A stretch of DNA of 64,000 bases from Cryptosporidium bovis (taxonomy: Eukaryota; Apicomplexa; Conoidasida; Eucoccidiorida; Cryptosporidiidae): positions 124,001-188,000 of the forward strand of contig VHIT02000017.1 of assembly GCA_009768925.2 (NCBI GenBank), read 5' to 3'. A model generated the notes under the pieces. It did no database searches. It was not told the DNA's origin and was given only the letters and a program-made list of their open reading frames with translations. Shown here one piece after another: positions 10,106 to 20,759 of this stretch. The position numbers and the translations under genes are program-made. Numbering within the stretch: position 1 is the first letter of the stretch; every line of letters starts with the position of its first letter.

Positions 10106-10967
10106 TTAAACAGAAACTTTGTTTCCAGTAACAGCAAGGAAGTCAGAGAATTGTTTGTATGGCGATGGAGTAAATGAGTATTCCTTCCATAAATCAGGTG
10201 TTAAGTAGGCATATGTACTTTTCAATGCAGCAAAGATCGCCAACATAAAGTTTCCTCTAGTTTTAGTGCAACCACATGATGATGTGAAACAATCCTTGAC
10301 ACCAGCAAATTGCAACATTTTCTTGGTAGTTGGAGCACCAACAATAGCTGTACCTCTAGGAGCAGGAACCAAACGAACAAGTACAGAACCGCATTTCCCA
10401 CTAACCTTCATAGGTACTGTATGTGGTTCACCAATTTTGTTACCCCAGTAGCCTCTTCTAACTGGGATCAATGATAGTTTTGCTGCTATAATTGCACCTC
10501 TAATTGCCGTAGCTACTTCTTTAGCACATTTGACACCAAGACCAATGTGTCCGTTGAAGTCACCTACAGCCACAAATGCCTTGTAACGTGTTCTCTGACC
10601 TGCACGTGTCTGTTTTTGAACAGGCATGATCTTCATTACTTCTTCAGACAGTTGTGAATTGGATGAAAAAAAGTAGTCAACAACTTGGTGTTCTTTTATT
10701 GGTAATGAGTGAAGATATATTTCTTCAATTGAATTGATTTTACCATCGCGAACTAAACGACCTAATTTAGTTACTGGAACCCAACTTTTTAGTTCGTCCT
10801 CCACTGGAGACGCACGACTTCTTCCTCTTGGACCTTTTCCACGTGACCCTCTGTCACCTCCTCTCGAACCAAATCCTCTTCCGAAACCACCCCTTTCTGT
10901 AAATTTAAAAGTTAATATAATCAAGTGAATTCTATTAGTGCAAATTAAAAAACTTACCTGATGACAT
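10106..10967 (-). CDS. RPS2: 40S ribosomal protein S2 (uS5), two exons
   Basis: Exon 1 is only 10 bases (10967-10958, encoding MSS and one base). A 61-nt intron, 10957-10897 (GTAAGT to TTACAG), follows, then exon 2 at 10896-10106. The product is 266 residues. It shows the Gly/Arg-rich N-terminus ([13 protein letters not shown]), the S5 double-stranded RNA-binding domain ([16 protein letters not shown], then [20 protein letters not shown]) and the C-terminal S5 domain ([15 protein letters not shown]). The Gly/Arg tract is a normal target of arginine methylation in the family. The frame stays open through most of the intron up to an in-frame ATG near 11012, but the short spliced exon gives the conserved start. 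The protein builds the mRNA entry side of the small subunit. Confidence 0.95.
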
Positions 10968-11514
10968 GTCTTCAAAGTTGGTATATACTTACTCCTTTCA
11001 CAAACTCGAGTCAATCTGCTTCAAAGTAAGCGAATTATATTTCCTTACTTTAGTTTTTCTGAATATTCTCCCTAAAAGGTTCCTCTTGCAACTTTAACTA
11101 ATAAACAAAATCACTATTTACCGCAAAATTTTGGTCTATATTAATTTATGTATACTATAGAACGAAAGTGATTACGGCTATATTAGTTTACGATAGTTTA
11201 AAAATAACTATAAATTATTTACTTCTCAAATATATATTATTACTAATGTCTCAATAACTTAGAATTTTCGTCTCATTTATTAATGTCTTTTTTAATTCAA
11301 TCACAATAATTATTGGTATTTTGATACTTTCTTGCTTATTCATGACATATAATATTAATCAATAGTTTTGTTATCAAAATGTCTCGTCTCATTCGGGCGG
11401 CCCATGTTTCAAACTTGAAATGCAAGGTAAATGAATGTAAAAAAAATGCATGCAAAATATAATTAAAGAATATAAGTTAAAAATAAAACGAACTTATTTT
11501 CGTTTAAGCAAACT
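10968..11514. other. Intergenic region between RPS2 and VPS11
   Basis: About 550 bases. It contains GGGCGGCCC at 11395-11403, within a GC-raised stretch that also reads as a short plus-strand frame (see the entry at 11379). A TGCATGCA lies near 11446. The rest is AT-rich and probably the RPS2 promoter. Confidence 0.4.
11379..11426 (+). other. Possible tiny first exon or regulatory short ORF
   Basis: Sixteen codons (MSRLIRAAHVSNLKCK) from ATG at 11379 end at a donor-like AAG-GTAAAT. The nearest acceptor with a pyrimidine tract (TTTTCGTTTAAG, ending at 11508) would add five codons and a stop. Base composition is clearly richer in GC than the flanks. It could equally be an E2F-type promoter element that happens to lie in an open frame. 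Confidence 0.2.
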
Positions 11515-14500
11515 CTATTTGAATAAAACACTGATAGATTTTGATATATGATCGAATCCAGAGTTGTTATTTAGGTCCCCTTTTACAAATTTGAAGAATA
11601 ATTCCTTATTTGTTTGTTGTATCTCTCTTTGTCTTAGAAATTTTATCTTATTTTGTCTTTCGTTTGAACATATAGGACACTGATTTTGAAGCGAGAGACA
11701 GTATTTATGGAACGAATGATCGCAAAGAAAATGTACTACTGGTAATTCAAGTGGAAGATGGCATTGATTGCACCTAGTTGATGAAAGTATTTTTGGTTTA
11801 TTTTTTAGATTTTTGATTTCTTTTTTCATTTTTCTAATCTCGTAATTGTCATTTAAAATCGAATTTTTTTCATTATACGTGTTCTCACTAAAACCAACAT
11901 CGCTTATTTCTTTTCCAGAAAGCAATAAGGGTTTAATAATGCCAACATTAAGTAACTCAAAATCAGATTCCTTGTTTGATAGGTACTTGGAAAATAGATC
12001 CAGTATTGTTAGTGGTGAAATAAGTTTAAGTGAGCCAATATTCTCAAGTATTATTTTAATATAATTAATTAATGAAAAATTGTCGCACTCACTGTTTAAA
12101 GATAATTTGTTTAAAATAAAACTAAGTGCTTCTTGCCATACAAACGGATGTTTATTGCCCGAATATTTGCAAAATTCAACAAGTCCTTGAATGTCACCTT
12201 TAAGTATATATTGAGATACAGCAAATTGATCTAAATCGCAATTTTGACAAATATAGTAAATGCCATAATTATACTTATAGTGTATGCAAATGCAAAGAAT
12301 CGAATACCAGTTCTCTGAATTATCGACTCTAATGAGCCTCTCCAATATTATTTTCGGCCACATTTCTATTTGTGGTTCTTGTCTAAGCGATATTTGGAGT
12401 ATATTAATACATAACTCAACAGACAGTTTTTCTATATCCTCTAACTTAACCTCCGATTTGTCACCATCACTTGTTAATATATCCCACGTTAAATCTAACA
12501 AAATTTTGTCTTGATCTATGAATATAGGAAGAAAAACATCTATTGGCATGTTATTATTTACAATTAATGATTTAATGAGTATTGTTGTTGATTTTTGTAA
12601 ATTACTTATTAATGATGATCCGTACTTTAATATAAGAGATAGTTTCTGTGTTTCATCCAACTTAGTATCTTGAAGATAATTTAGTGCCTCATTATATGAT
12701 CTTTTGTCCTCTATTTGTATTGACATATATTTTTCGTGATACTGAAATAACTTTGATATTTTACCTGCCATTTCGTATTTATTATAACTTCTGCAAATGT
12801 CAATTGCTATATCTGCCTCGTAATTGTCTATTTCTTGATTTGAATTTCTCAATTCAAGGAACTCATATATTTCATCAAATCTCTCTAACTGAGCAAGTAA
12901 TCTGTACAGCAATTCAATATTCTCCTTTCCAATTGACAGTTTGTGTTCAATATTGTTCGAATTAAAACTATCTTTATAATTCTCCTTTCTCTTTGAATGC
13001 AATATATATTCTTTTAGGTATATAACAACTTCATCTATTTTATTTGCTTTTAACAAACTGTATACAACATGACTTGTATTGTCCATATTTGTGTCATCTA
13101 AACAGTTTAAATAACAATTTAACGCACTGATATAGTCCTTTTTAATGTTACAAAGCCAGTCGCCATATGATCTTCGAACCTGATTATATATTGTTTCATT
13201 TACATCCTCATTTTTGGCCAGTACTAATGCCCATTCATAAAGATTTTTATCAGTAAGCATTTGTAACCTTTCAAATATGTTTAATTCTTCTAAATGAAAA
13301 AGAATGTTTGGCAGGTTGCTTCCGTGGCTTACATTTGTCTTTCTCACTAAACCGTTTTCTATAAAATTTTCATCTAACAAACCAGTGATTCCTGAGCACA
13401 TAATAAAAAGCATGTTCAAACCTTTAATAATGTGAGTGACATTATTGTATTCACCTGTATAGCAAATAAACCTTAGCTCCGGAAAGTAACTGCATATAGT
13501 TATGTCGCAAACGTTTGAATTGTTATTGCTTGAGTCAACGTCGTCTATTTTTCTTTTAATAATACTTTTTTGTTCACTCGAAACAATGTTTTTGCCCATG
13601 CTCCCACTTTTATCATTATTTAAATCATATCTTGTACTATTAGCATTTTCTCTAGATCCGTATACTCCACTAGTGTTTGCCATGTAAGACTGCGAACTTG
13701 CGAGAATTAAGTAGTTTTTAAATGTTGATAACATTATGGGATTGCCTGAATTTGTAGGTAATGCCGAACAGTTACCATTTAAGGGGTGATAGCAAAATAG
13801 TCCCTCCTCTCTAAATATTACAAGTATATCATTTACTCCAGAAGCATCGTCATCCCAGTTGTAAAGCACTGAACTGCAGTTTATGTTAGATCCCCCCATG
13901 TTGTCACAGTAAATCAATTTAGGATTTAATGAGTTAATAGTTAGTGAATAAGAATATACACATGTTTTTGTACATACCATCATGTAGTATTCATCCCCGT
14001 TTTTAGATGAAATAAAGTTTATTGATGTACATGGTTCGTCTAGTTGAATAAAATTACTTGAATAACTATTTGATCTAAAAAAATTACCATACAATAACAT
14101 TATTCCGAACTCATCCACAGTTCCCAATGCCATAAACTGATTACATTCACAAACTTCAAATATATTAATATTTCTATCCTTTAGCTCATTGTATATGCAT
14201 ATCTCGTGATGGGTATCTAGTTTCGTACTCATTACATTACCCTCTAAACAAGCATACAACTTTATTTTCCATTTATTATCATCATCAATTCCTATCGTTA
14301 TTAGCGTGTTGTGTGTGTATTTAATATCAAAAACAGTTGTATCATAAGCTTTCCAGTTTTCTAATACGCTTAATAAACCGTCTTTAAGCCCTAGTTCAAG
14401 TATTTTACCGTCGCTAGACCCAAACCAAATAGAATTCTCGCTTCCAGAGCACGATACAAAAGACCCTAACCCAAGATTTTCGTAATCTGTATTTAAGTTG

Positions 14501-14559
14501 AAAAAGTCGTCCCCTACTATTTTTCTTTCAAAAAAAGGAAAATATCTAAAACTCTCCAT
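11515..14559 (-). CDS. VPS11: VPS11 (Pep5), HOPS/CORVET core subunit with RING finger
   Basis: The product is 1014 residues, as expected for the family. The N-terminal third has beta-propeller-like strands (FGSSDGKILELGLKDG; VFDIKYTHNTLITIGID). The middle is an alpha-solenoid with the diagnostic FERLQMLTDKNLYEWALVLAKN and YGDWLCNIKKDYISALNCYL. The C-terminus holds a RING finger at about 925-970 (CNQCHLPLELPVVHFLCDHS, then FHKYC and CPIC). VPS11 links the halves of the HOPS and CORVET tethers at late endosome or vacuole membranes, and in apicomplexans it serves traffic to secretory organelles. There is no frame break. Two CCGCC motifs lie about 210-230 bases upstream of the start. Confidence 0.92.
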   Translation of the reverse strand: MESFRYFPFFERKIVGDDFFNLNTDYENLGLGSFVSCSGSENSIWFGSSDGKILELGLKDGLLSVLENWKAYDTTVFDIKYTHNTLITIGIDDDNKWKIKLYACLEGNVMSTKLDTHHEICIYNELKDRNINIFEVCECNQFMALGTVDEFGIMLLYGNFFRSNSYSSNFIQLDEPCTSINFISSKNGDEYYMMVCTKTCVYSYSLTINSLNPKLIYCDNMGGSNINCSSVLYNWDDDASGVNDILVIFREEGLFCYHPLNGNCSALPTNSGNPIMLSTFKNYLILASSQSYMANTSGVYGSRENANSTRYDLNNDKSGSMGKNIVSSEQKSIIKRKIDDVDSSNNNSNVCDITICSYFPELRFICYTGEYNNVTHIIKGLNMLFIMCSGITGLLDENFIENGLVRKTNVSHGSNLPNILFHLEELNIFERLQMLTDKNLYEWALVLAKNEDVNETIYNQVRRSYGDWLCNIKKDYISALNCYLNCLDDTNMDNTSHVVYSLLKANKIDEVVIYLKEYILHSKRKENYKDSFNSNNIEHKLSIGKENIELLYRLLAQLERFDEIYEFLELRNSNQEIDNYEADIAIDICRSYNKYEMAGKISKLFQYHEKYMSIQIEDKRSYNEALNYLQDTKLDETQKLSLILKYGSSLISNLQKSTTILIKSLIVNNNMPIDVFLPIFIDQDKILLDLTWDILTSDGDKSEVKLEDIEKLSVELCINILQISLRQEPQIEMWPKIILERLIRVDNSENWYSILCICIHYKYNYGIYYICQNCDLDQFAVSQYILKGDIQGLVEFCKYSGNKHPFVWQEALSFILNKLSLNSECDNFSLINYIKIILENIGSLKLISPLTILDLFSKYLSNKESDFELLNVGIIKPLLLSGKEISDVGFSENTYNEKNSILNDNYEIRKMKKEIKNLKNKPKILSSTRCNQCHLPLELPVVHFLCDHSFHKYCLSLQNQCPICSNERQNKIKFLRQREIQQTNKELFFKFVKGDLNNNSGFDHISKSISVLFK

Positions 14560-15128
14560 TATATACTTTGTTTTCAGCTTTACATTGATTCATCCGAGAT
14601 CGTAATTGCTAACTAGAATCACCACTTCCACAGTTCCTTTACCTGTATAAAAATACTCAACCTATCTTTGCAAACTTGACTGTTGTTATATTATTTTTTC
14701 TATATTCTGTCCTTGCTTTCCATTCACTATTTCGGCTTATTTAAATCCCACAATGAAGTGCACCTACCGCCAAAATGCAGCCGCCTGCATGCCGATACCT
14801 ATGACAATATATTGCTTATTTGCATTAAATATTTTAATTAACTACAAAGGTGGGAATATATATAACAAGACTATATTATTAAATATAAACATTAAAAGAA
14901 GCATGTAAGGCAATGACAAGCATACATACACACAAAAAAGACGATCGACAGTAAATTAAAAAATTGAAAAATTATTGTTCGTAAATGTTTTTCCCACGAA
15001 GCTTTGAGTAAAATATTTACTATATTAAAACAAAAATAAATGTTACCTTTTTAGAAACTATTTGTTTTTTCCCGATAAAAATGTAATATACTTATTTACA
15101 GCTTAAAAAATGTATAAATAAATGCTTT
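14560..15128. other. Intergenic region between VPS11 and the GNAT gene
   Basis: No gene seen. ACCGCCAAAATGCAGCCGCC at 14765-14784 reads on the minus strand as two GGCGG cores, one followed by the TTTTGGCGG arrangement of E2F-like sites. It is placed to act on VPS11. Confidence 0.4.
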
Positions 15129-15997
<869 letters not shown>

Positions 15998-17854
15998 ATG
16001 TTCGGTAGTACACCAAAAGAAAGATTAAATAAATTTAATGGCAACGAAGAAATAAAATCACACAGAAGAAGCAAGACATTTCCAACTATACATCCACACG
16101 TTCATAACGATGGTGGCAACTTGAGCAACACAGAATCATCAGTGCTGTTAAAAAACAGAAACAAAACTGTAATTACAAGTAATACCGCATTTAAGAGAAG
16201 CTTCACTTACTTATTGATATTGGCTTTAATAGGGATAATCACGGTAGATTTATTTTTTAAACGTTTTGGAGCACTAACAATATTTGACAGAGTTGTGAAT
16301 AACAAAACAAATGTGGATAAATATAATGACAAACAAGGTTGGGTATTTAACTTTGAGTACTTGGAGAAAACATTTGAACTATTAAATAAAAATAAGGATA
16401 GGAATAGGAAATTGTTATCACTTAAACAAAAAGAAGATGGGATAGGTGTTATCAGCAATTTTGTTATAATTAAAAATACAGTTATATCCGACTTAGATTG
16501 GAAATATGTACTTTACACTAGAGATGAGCTTAAGGATAGTTTAAATAAAAGAATATATATGGATATAGAAAAAGGTATTATAAGCGATATAGTTGGACTA
16601 ATGGTATTGCTTATAAAGCATAAAAGAATGTTAGGTGAATCCCCTTTGTACCCGATATTTAAAATACTACCTTCGGTAAAATGGTTCAAAAAGAACGGCA
16701 TATTTTCAATGAACAAAAATGATTTTCAGGTAGCATCTTTTGGTACTACTATGGAAGGTATTTATGATGTGATAGAAAAACATTGTAAATTGGCGACTTC
16801 ATATATTTATTCAACTATAATAAAAAGGGAGCTGGGAATTTCACAAGAAGTAGACTATTTAAACGAGGCTCCAATAACTCAATATGATATCCAATGGTCT
16901 TATATGGTTGTTAGATCATATTCAATTAAAATAGGTAATGGCCTTGCCTTCATACCTTATCTATTATTTATGAGGAGAGCAAATTGTAATTCATGCGTTA
17001 GCTTCTCACTTTATCGAAACAAGGAGGAAAGTGTAAACAATGATAATAACACGGAATTGCCTTATTTTAAAGATAAAAACAAAGACTATGAATCTAATAT
17101 GAATATGTTTGGAATAAAATTGTTATCAAACAAGAATTTCCACAGAGGGGATGAGTTATTTTTTGATGATAACAAAAGCTTAACCGATTCTGAAATTTTT
17201 ATCGTCAGGGGTCAGTGGCTGACAAAATCCCACAAGATGATTCTTCCCATTATTTTTCCAAAAATCATTTTCAAAAGTCATGATATGAATAAAAGTAATA
17301 TTGGAGTTAATGTAGATAACACAGGTAACAGTAGTATCAACAGCAATACGAATATTCATGAATTTTCATCTAATACATCAGAGATTCTATTGAATGAAGA
17401 AACTGTGAATATAATACTAAAAAGATTCGATTGTTCATTAAATACTGTACACAATTACTATTTTGAAGAAGATAATGCAGTTAATTTCAACTTTATTTTT
17501 TGTTTAAAACTTATCTCTTATATTAAATATCATTACGATAGCGGTAACAGTATAGTCATTAACATAAACCCATATGTAATTTTGAAACCATTGGAAAGGA
17601 AAATAGAGATTGATGCCGCATCTGTTGGTATTTCCATCATTCAATCTAAGATAGATAAATTAAGATCTTCTGCGATTAATATAATCAACCATTTCGGAGA
17701 TAAGAGCGTACACCAATTACCAGTAATTAAAGTGAGAGAAGCAGAAATGATTATACTTAGAAATATCATAAAATATTTGCATTATTGGTATTATATTGTT
17801 AATGACATAGACACATACGAATCTTATTATTATAATTTAATGATGTTAAATTAA
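15998..17854 (+). CDS. Membrane-anchored SET-like protein (Rubisco-LSMT/SETD3 type)
   Basis: The first ATG is 15998 and gives 618 residues. Residues 1-66 are basic, followed by one hydrophobic span at 69-87 (SFTYLLILALIGIITVDLF), suggesting a type II membrane protein. The rest resembles a split SET domain of the Rubisco-LSMT/SETD3 group. The early strands are followed by LLIKHKRMLGESPLYPIFKI-LP, like the family LFLLYEK-GESSFWKPYI-LP. A VVRSYSIK segment sits where the family has V-SRAF, and then comes a LAFIPYLLFMRRANCNSC stretch in place of the NH motif. FGIKLLSNKNFHRGDELFF corresponds to L-A--DI-KGEE. The usual Asn-His is not preserved, so catalytic activity is doubtful. The family assignment is by pattern only. 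Confidence 0.55.
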   Translation: MFGSTPKERLNKFNGNEEIKSHRRSKTFPTIHPHVHNDGGNLSNTESSVLLKNRNKTVITSNTAFKRSFTYLLILALIGIITVDLFFKRFGALTIFDRVVNNKTNVDKYNDKQGWVFNFEYLEKTFELLNKNKDRNRKLLSLKQKEDGIGVISNFVIIKNTVISDLDWKYVLYTRDELKDSLNKRIYMDIEKGIISDIVGLMVLLIKHKRMLGESPLYPIFKILPSVKWFKKNGIFSMNKNDFQVASFGTTMEGIYDVIEKHCKLATSYIYSTIIKRELGISQEVDYLNEAPITQYDIQWSYMVVRSYSIKIGNGLAFIPYLLFMRRANCNSCVSFSLYRNKEESVNNDNNTELPYFKDKNKDYESNMNMFGIKLLSNKNFHRGDELFFDDNKSLTDSEIFIVRGQWLTKSHKMILPIIFPKIIFKSHDMNKSNIGVNVDNTGNSSINSNTNIHEFSSNTSEILLNEETVNIILKRFDCSLNTVHNYYFEEDNAVNFNFIFCLKLISYIKYHYDSGNSIVININPYVILKPLERKIEIDAASVGISIIQSKIDKLRSSAINIINHFGDKSVHQLPVIKVREAEMIILRNIIKYLHYWYYIVNDIDTYESYYYNLMMLN

Positions 17855-17876
17855 TCTTATTATTATTATTAGTGGT

Positions 17877-20759
17877 TCAGTATACAATGTCATCGTTTAT
17901 TGTTTGTGTTTTATCGATTATTGTGTTATATATTTCACAAAACAAAGAATATATTATATTAAACTCTTTGCTATATCTTAAAAATCCCTTACTTATTTTT
18001 TCCCAAAATCTAGTCAAAGATTTAATCGAAGATTCTTTGTTACCAAGTACTTTTTTTTTATTTTCATAACTAATGTCACAACCAACATTACTACTATTGT
18101 TATATGTTATTTCGATTAGAATGCTCTCACTATTACTACCAGTTTGTGTAAAGGTGGAGTTTGTCTTTAATATTGATAAAACCTCAATTAACACTCCATT
18201 AATTATCTGCGAAATCCAAAATGAGAATTCGTTATTTAAATGTTTATTATTGTTCAAGTCAAAATCACTCAGTATACGATAATTTTTACACCATTTACCA
18301 TAAATTACAGATTTCTCGTGTTCATCAAGTGGAAATATAAAATCATTAATTAAAACATTTTTTGAGGATGTATTATTTCGGCATTTATCAAATTCACATA
18401 ATGTGTCAATTAATAATGATACTTTTGAATTAATAATGTCTATAAATTCATCAAAACTAATACAACTTTTCACGCTTTCCATTGTTTCACTCATTATTAT
18501 GTTTACATTCCATATTACAAATATATTCATATATAACAACTCAAAACGTTTATATATTATTTGGATTATTTGCATACTTACATCCTCTCTTATTTCACTT
18601 ATTAATGGATCTTTCATTATTTCATCCCTAGAATCGATGATATTTAAGTTATATTCAAAATTACTATTACTATTATTAGCAGAATCGTTGATGAATCTAT
18701 TCAAATTAGTGCTTTCTGTAAATTCTTTATTATAAAAACACCTATGAAAAAGTGATATGCTTGAAATTAGTGTATATTTTCTTAAGTGTCTTATAGTTAA
18801 TATCATCAATATAAAGTACTTCATCTTAATCCTATAATCAACTACAGATAGTTTAACAGCCAAACTGCCGTATTCCACACTACTATCTACATTATCTCTC
18901 CCTGTTTCATTATCTATAAGCTCTTTATCACATGATTTATATGAAGTTAACTCGACTAAAATTGCATCTTTTACTACATTATAATTGTCTATGCATGACA
19001 CATATTCATTTTTTATCCCCGAAAAATAAACATTACTAATACAAATACTTGAATCTGAAATTATTAATTGAAAAAAGCTTTTAATATTCCTCCTTACTAG
19101 ATTTTCACATGAATCGCAGTCCATTGTGTTTAATTCGTAGTATTTGGTAATAAAATTGAATATATCACCATGAATGCAAGTATCTATAACATTTTTATTA
19201 AAACTGAGAAATGTATTCATTAAACTATTATTACAATTGACTTCATTTGCATTATTCACCATTTCGTCAAATAGACTCTCCCACAGATAGCCTATCTTTG
19301 TGTTTATGTTGTCTATACTAAATATACTATTCAATATTTGTTTGCACCATTCCTGATATATTTTGGAAGATTCTCCGCTCTCAATGTCAATATTATTACT
19401 TTTCGCTCCAATTTCGTCTCTAATACCAACATTAATGGTTAAAATATTATCTAAGTTATTAAAAAATTCACTTAAATAACTTATGCCTTCAATCACATTT
19501 TTAAATTGGTCGTTGATCTCTAACTCTATTTTATTGTAAATTATCAAATGAATGAAAAAATCAATCAATTTATCCCCTGAATTGTTAAAAAAGTGTTTGA
19601 TTACTTTTCCTATGCTTTCTTCCATATCACTAAGAGTAATTAATTTTTTTATTATGCACTTAAATGGATTAAAAATAATATTCGATGCATGCATGCATGC
19701 ATTTTTAAAAATGCTAAATTGATTTATCTCATTCAAATTATCTAACTCATTTAATTGATTAATAACCAATTCGTTAGTTTTGTTTTGTATATATATATTA
19801 ATATTACTGATAAATTCATCCCTAAAGTGGTGCTTTTCATCACATAGTGAATTGTATACTTTAATAACACTATCAATACTATTCTCTATATTTATGTTGT
19901 CATTAATTATCAACAAACCTTTAACCGTATTAATTGTTTTTTCAAATATTTTACTCGACTCTAAATAAACTGCTTTAAATTCTTCCGTATCATTAGAAAT
20001 TAATTCAATTGTTTCATTCCATTTACTGTATAAAGCAATAATATCCCTATAATTATTATTTGAATAGTAATTATTCAATATTACATCGAATTTTTTCAAC
20101 TTAAGAGTTAAAGTAATAAAATTATGATATTCAAAGTAGCCATTCAAATTCCTTAAATTTTCATCATTGAAAACATTTTCCTCTATATTTTTGAGTATTT
20201 TATACAGTGATTTCACCTTGTTCTCATTAAAATCTACCACTTTAGAAGTTTCAAAATTTTGACTGTCATTTTCACATTGATTAGAATCAGAATTTAAATC
20301 AAAACTTTCGAGTACATCTGAGACATTAACCTCGTCATTTATTGACTTAAAAAACTTAGACAAGTATTTCAATTTGTTGTAATTATTATAGACCAAATTA
20401 TGCATTTCATGTTCATCTTTCTTTATTTTTTCAGTTAAGTTGTTGTAAAATATCAACAGCTCTTTTAGTGACTTTGTTTCTGTTAGTTCAGCAAACTTCT
20501 GGTTTATATCGATCTCATACTCAAAACCAACAATATCGCTGTCACATAAATTGTTACCATCATATTCATTTAATCTTTCTTTACCATGTTCACTATTCCC
20601 CACATCTTTATTACTTTCCGTAGCTTTGTTTAAATAGTTTGAATGGCTTATTGAACTTTCACAACCATCGATCCATCTAGATGAATTATTAAGTATTTCT
20701 TTACCATAATAAGCTTGAAGTTGATCTCTAAGATTTTCATTATATATTTTATCTTTCAT
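17877..20759 (-). CDS. VPS51: VPS51, GARP/EARP tether subunit
   Basis: The product is 960 residues. The N-terminus has the Vps51 signature: LRDQLQAYYGKEI, then INQKFAELTETKSLKELLIF, and HEMHNLVYNNYNKLKYLSKF. These match the family LKxYYGLD, KYVxxLLxxxSLKELL and DMQxLVYENYNKF blocks. The remainder is a long helical, Asn/Ile-rich body as expected for a rod-like CATCHR tether. GARP captures endosome-derived vesicles at the trans-Golgi; EARP acts at recycling endosomes. Its stop lies 22 bases from that of the convergent SET-like gene. A run of TGCATGCATGCATGCA near 19686 is coding (ACMHAS) and need not be regulatory. Confidence 0.8.
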   Translation of the reverse strand: MKDKIYNENLRDQLQAYYGKEILNNSSRWIDGCESSISHSNYLNKATESNKDVGNSEHGKERLNEYDGNNLCDSDIVGFEYEIDINQKFAELTETKSLKELLIFYNNLTEKIKKDEHEMHNLVYNNYNKLKYLSKFFKSINDEVNVSDVLESFDLNSDSNQCENDSQNFETSKVVDFNENKVKSLYKILKNIEENVFNDENLRNLNGYFEYHNFITLTLKLKKFDVILNNYYSNNNYRDIIALYSKWNETIELISNDTEEFKAVYLESSKIFEKTINTVKGLLIINDNINIENSIDSVIKVYNSLCDEKHHFRDEFISNINIYIQNKTNELVINQLNELDNLNEINQFSIFKNACMHASNIIFNPFKCIIKKLITLSDMEESIGKVIKHFFNNSGDKLIDFFIHLIIYNKIELEINDQFKNVIEGISYLSEFFNNLDNILTINVGIRDEIGAKSNNIDIESGESSKIYQEWCKQILNSIFSIDNINTKIGYLWESLFDEMVNNANEVNCNNSLMNTFLSFNKNVIDTCIHGDIFNFITKYYELNTMDCDSCENLVRRNIKSFFQLIISDSSICISNVYFSGIKNEYVSCIDNYNVVKDAILVELTSYKSCDKELIDNETGRDNVDSSVEYGSLAVKLSVVDYRIKMKYFILMILTIRHLRKYTLISSISLFHRCFYNKEFTESTNLNRFINDSANNSNSNFEYNLNIIDSRDEIMKDPLISEIREDVSMQIIQIIYKRFELLYMNIFVIWNVNIIMSETMESVKSCISFDEFIDIINSKVSLLIDTLCEFDKCRNNTSSKNVLINDFIFPLDEHEKSVIYGKWCKNYRILSDFDLNNNKHLNNEFSFWISQIINGVLIEVLSILKTNSTFTQTGSNSESILIEITYNNSSNVGCDISYENKKKVLGNKESSIKSLTRFWEKISKGFLRYSKEFNIIYSLFCEIYNTIIDKTQTINDDIVY

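Noticed and set aside
10968-11014. Longer RPS2 N-terminus reading through the intron
   Set aside because: The spliced 10-base first exon gives the conserved MSS-RGGFGRG start; the unspliced extension is unlike any S2.
19684-19701. TGCATGCATGCATGCA as an AP2-type regulatory site
   Set aside because: It lies within VPS51 coding sequence and encodes ACMHAS; no reason to call it regulatory.
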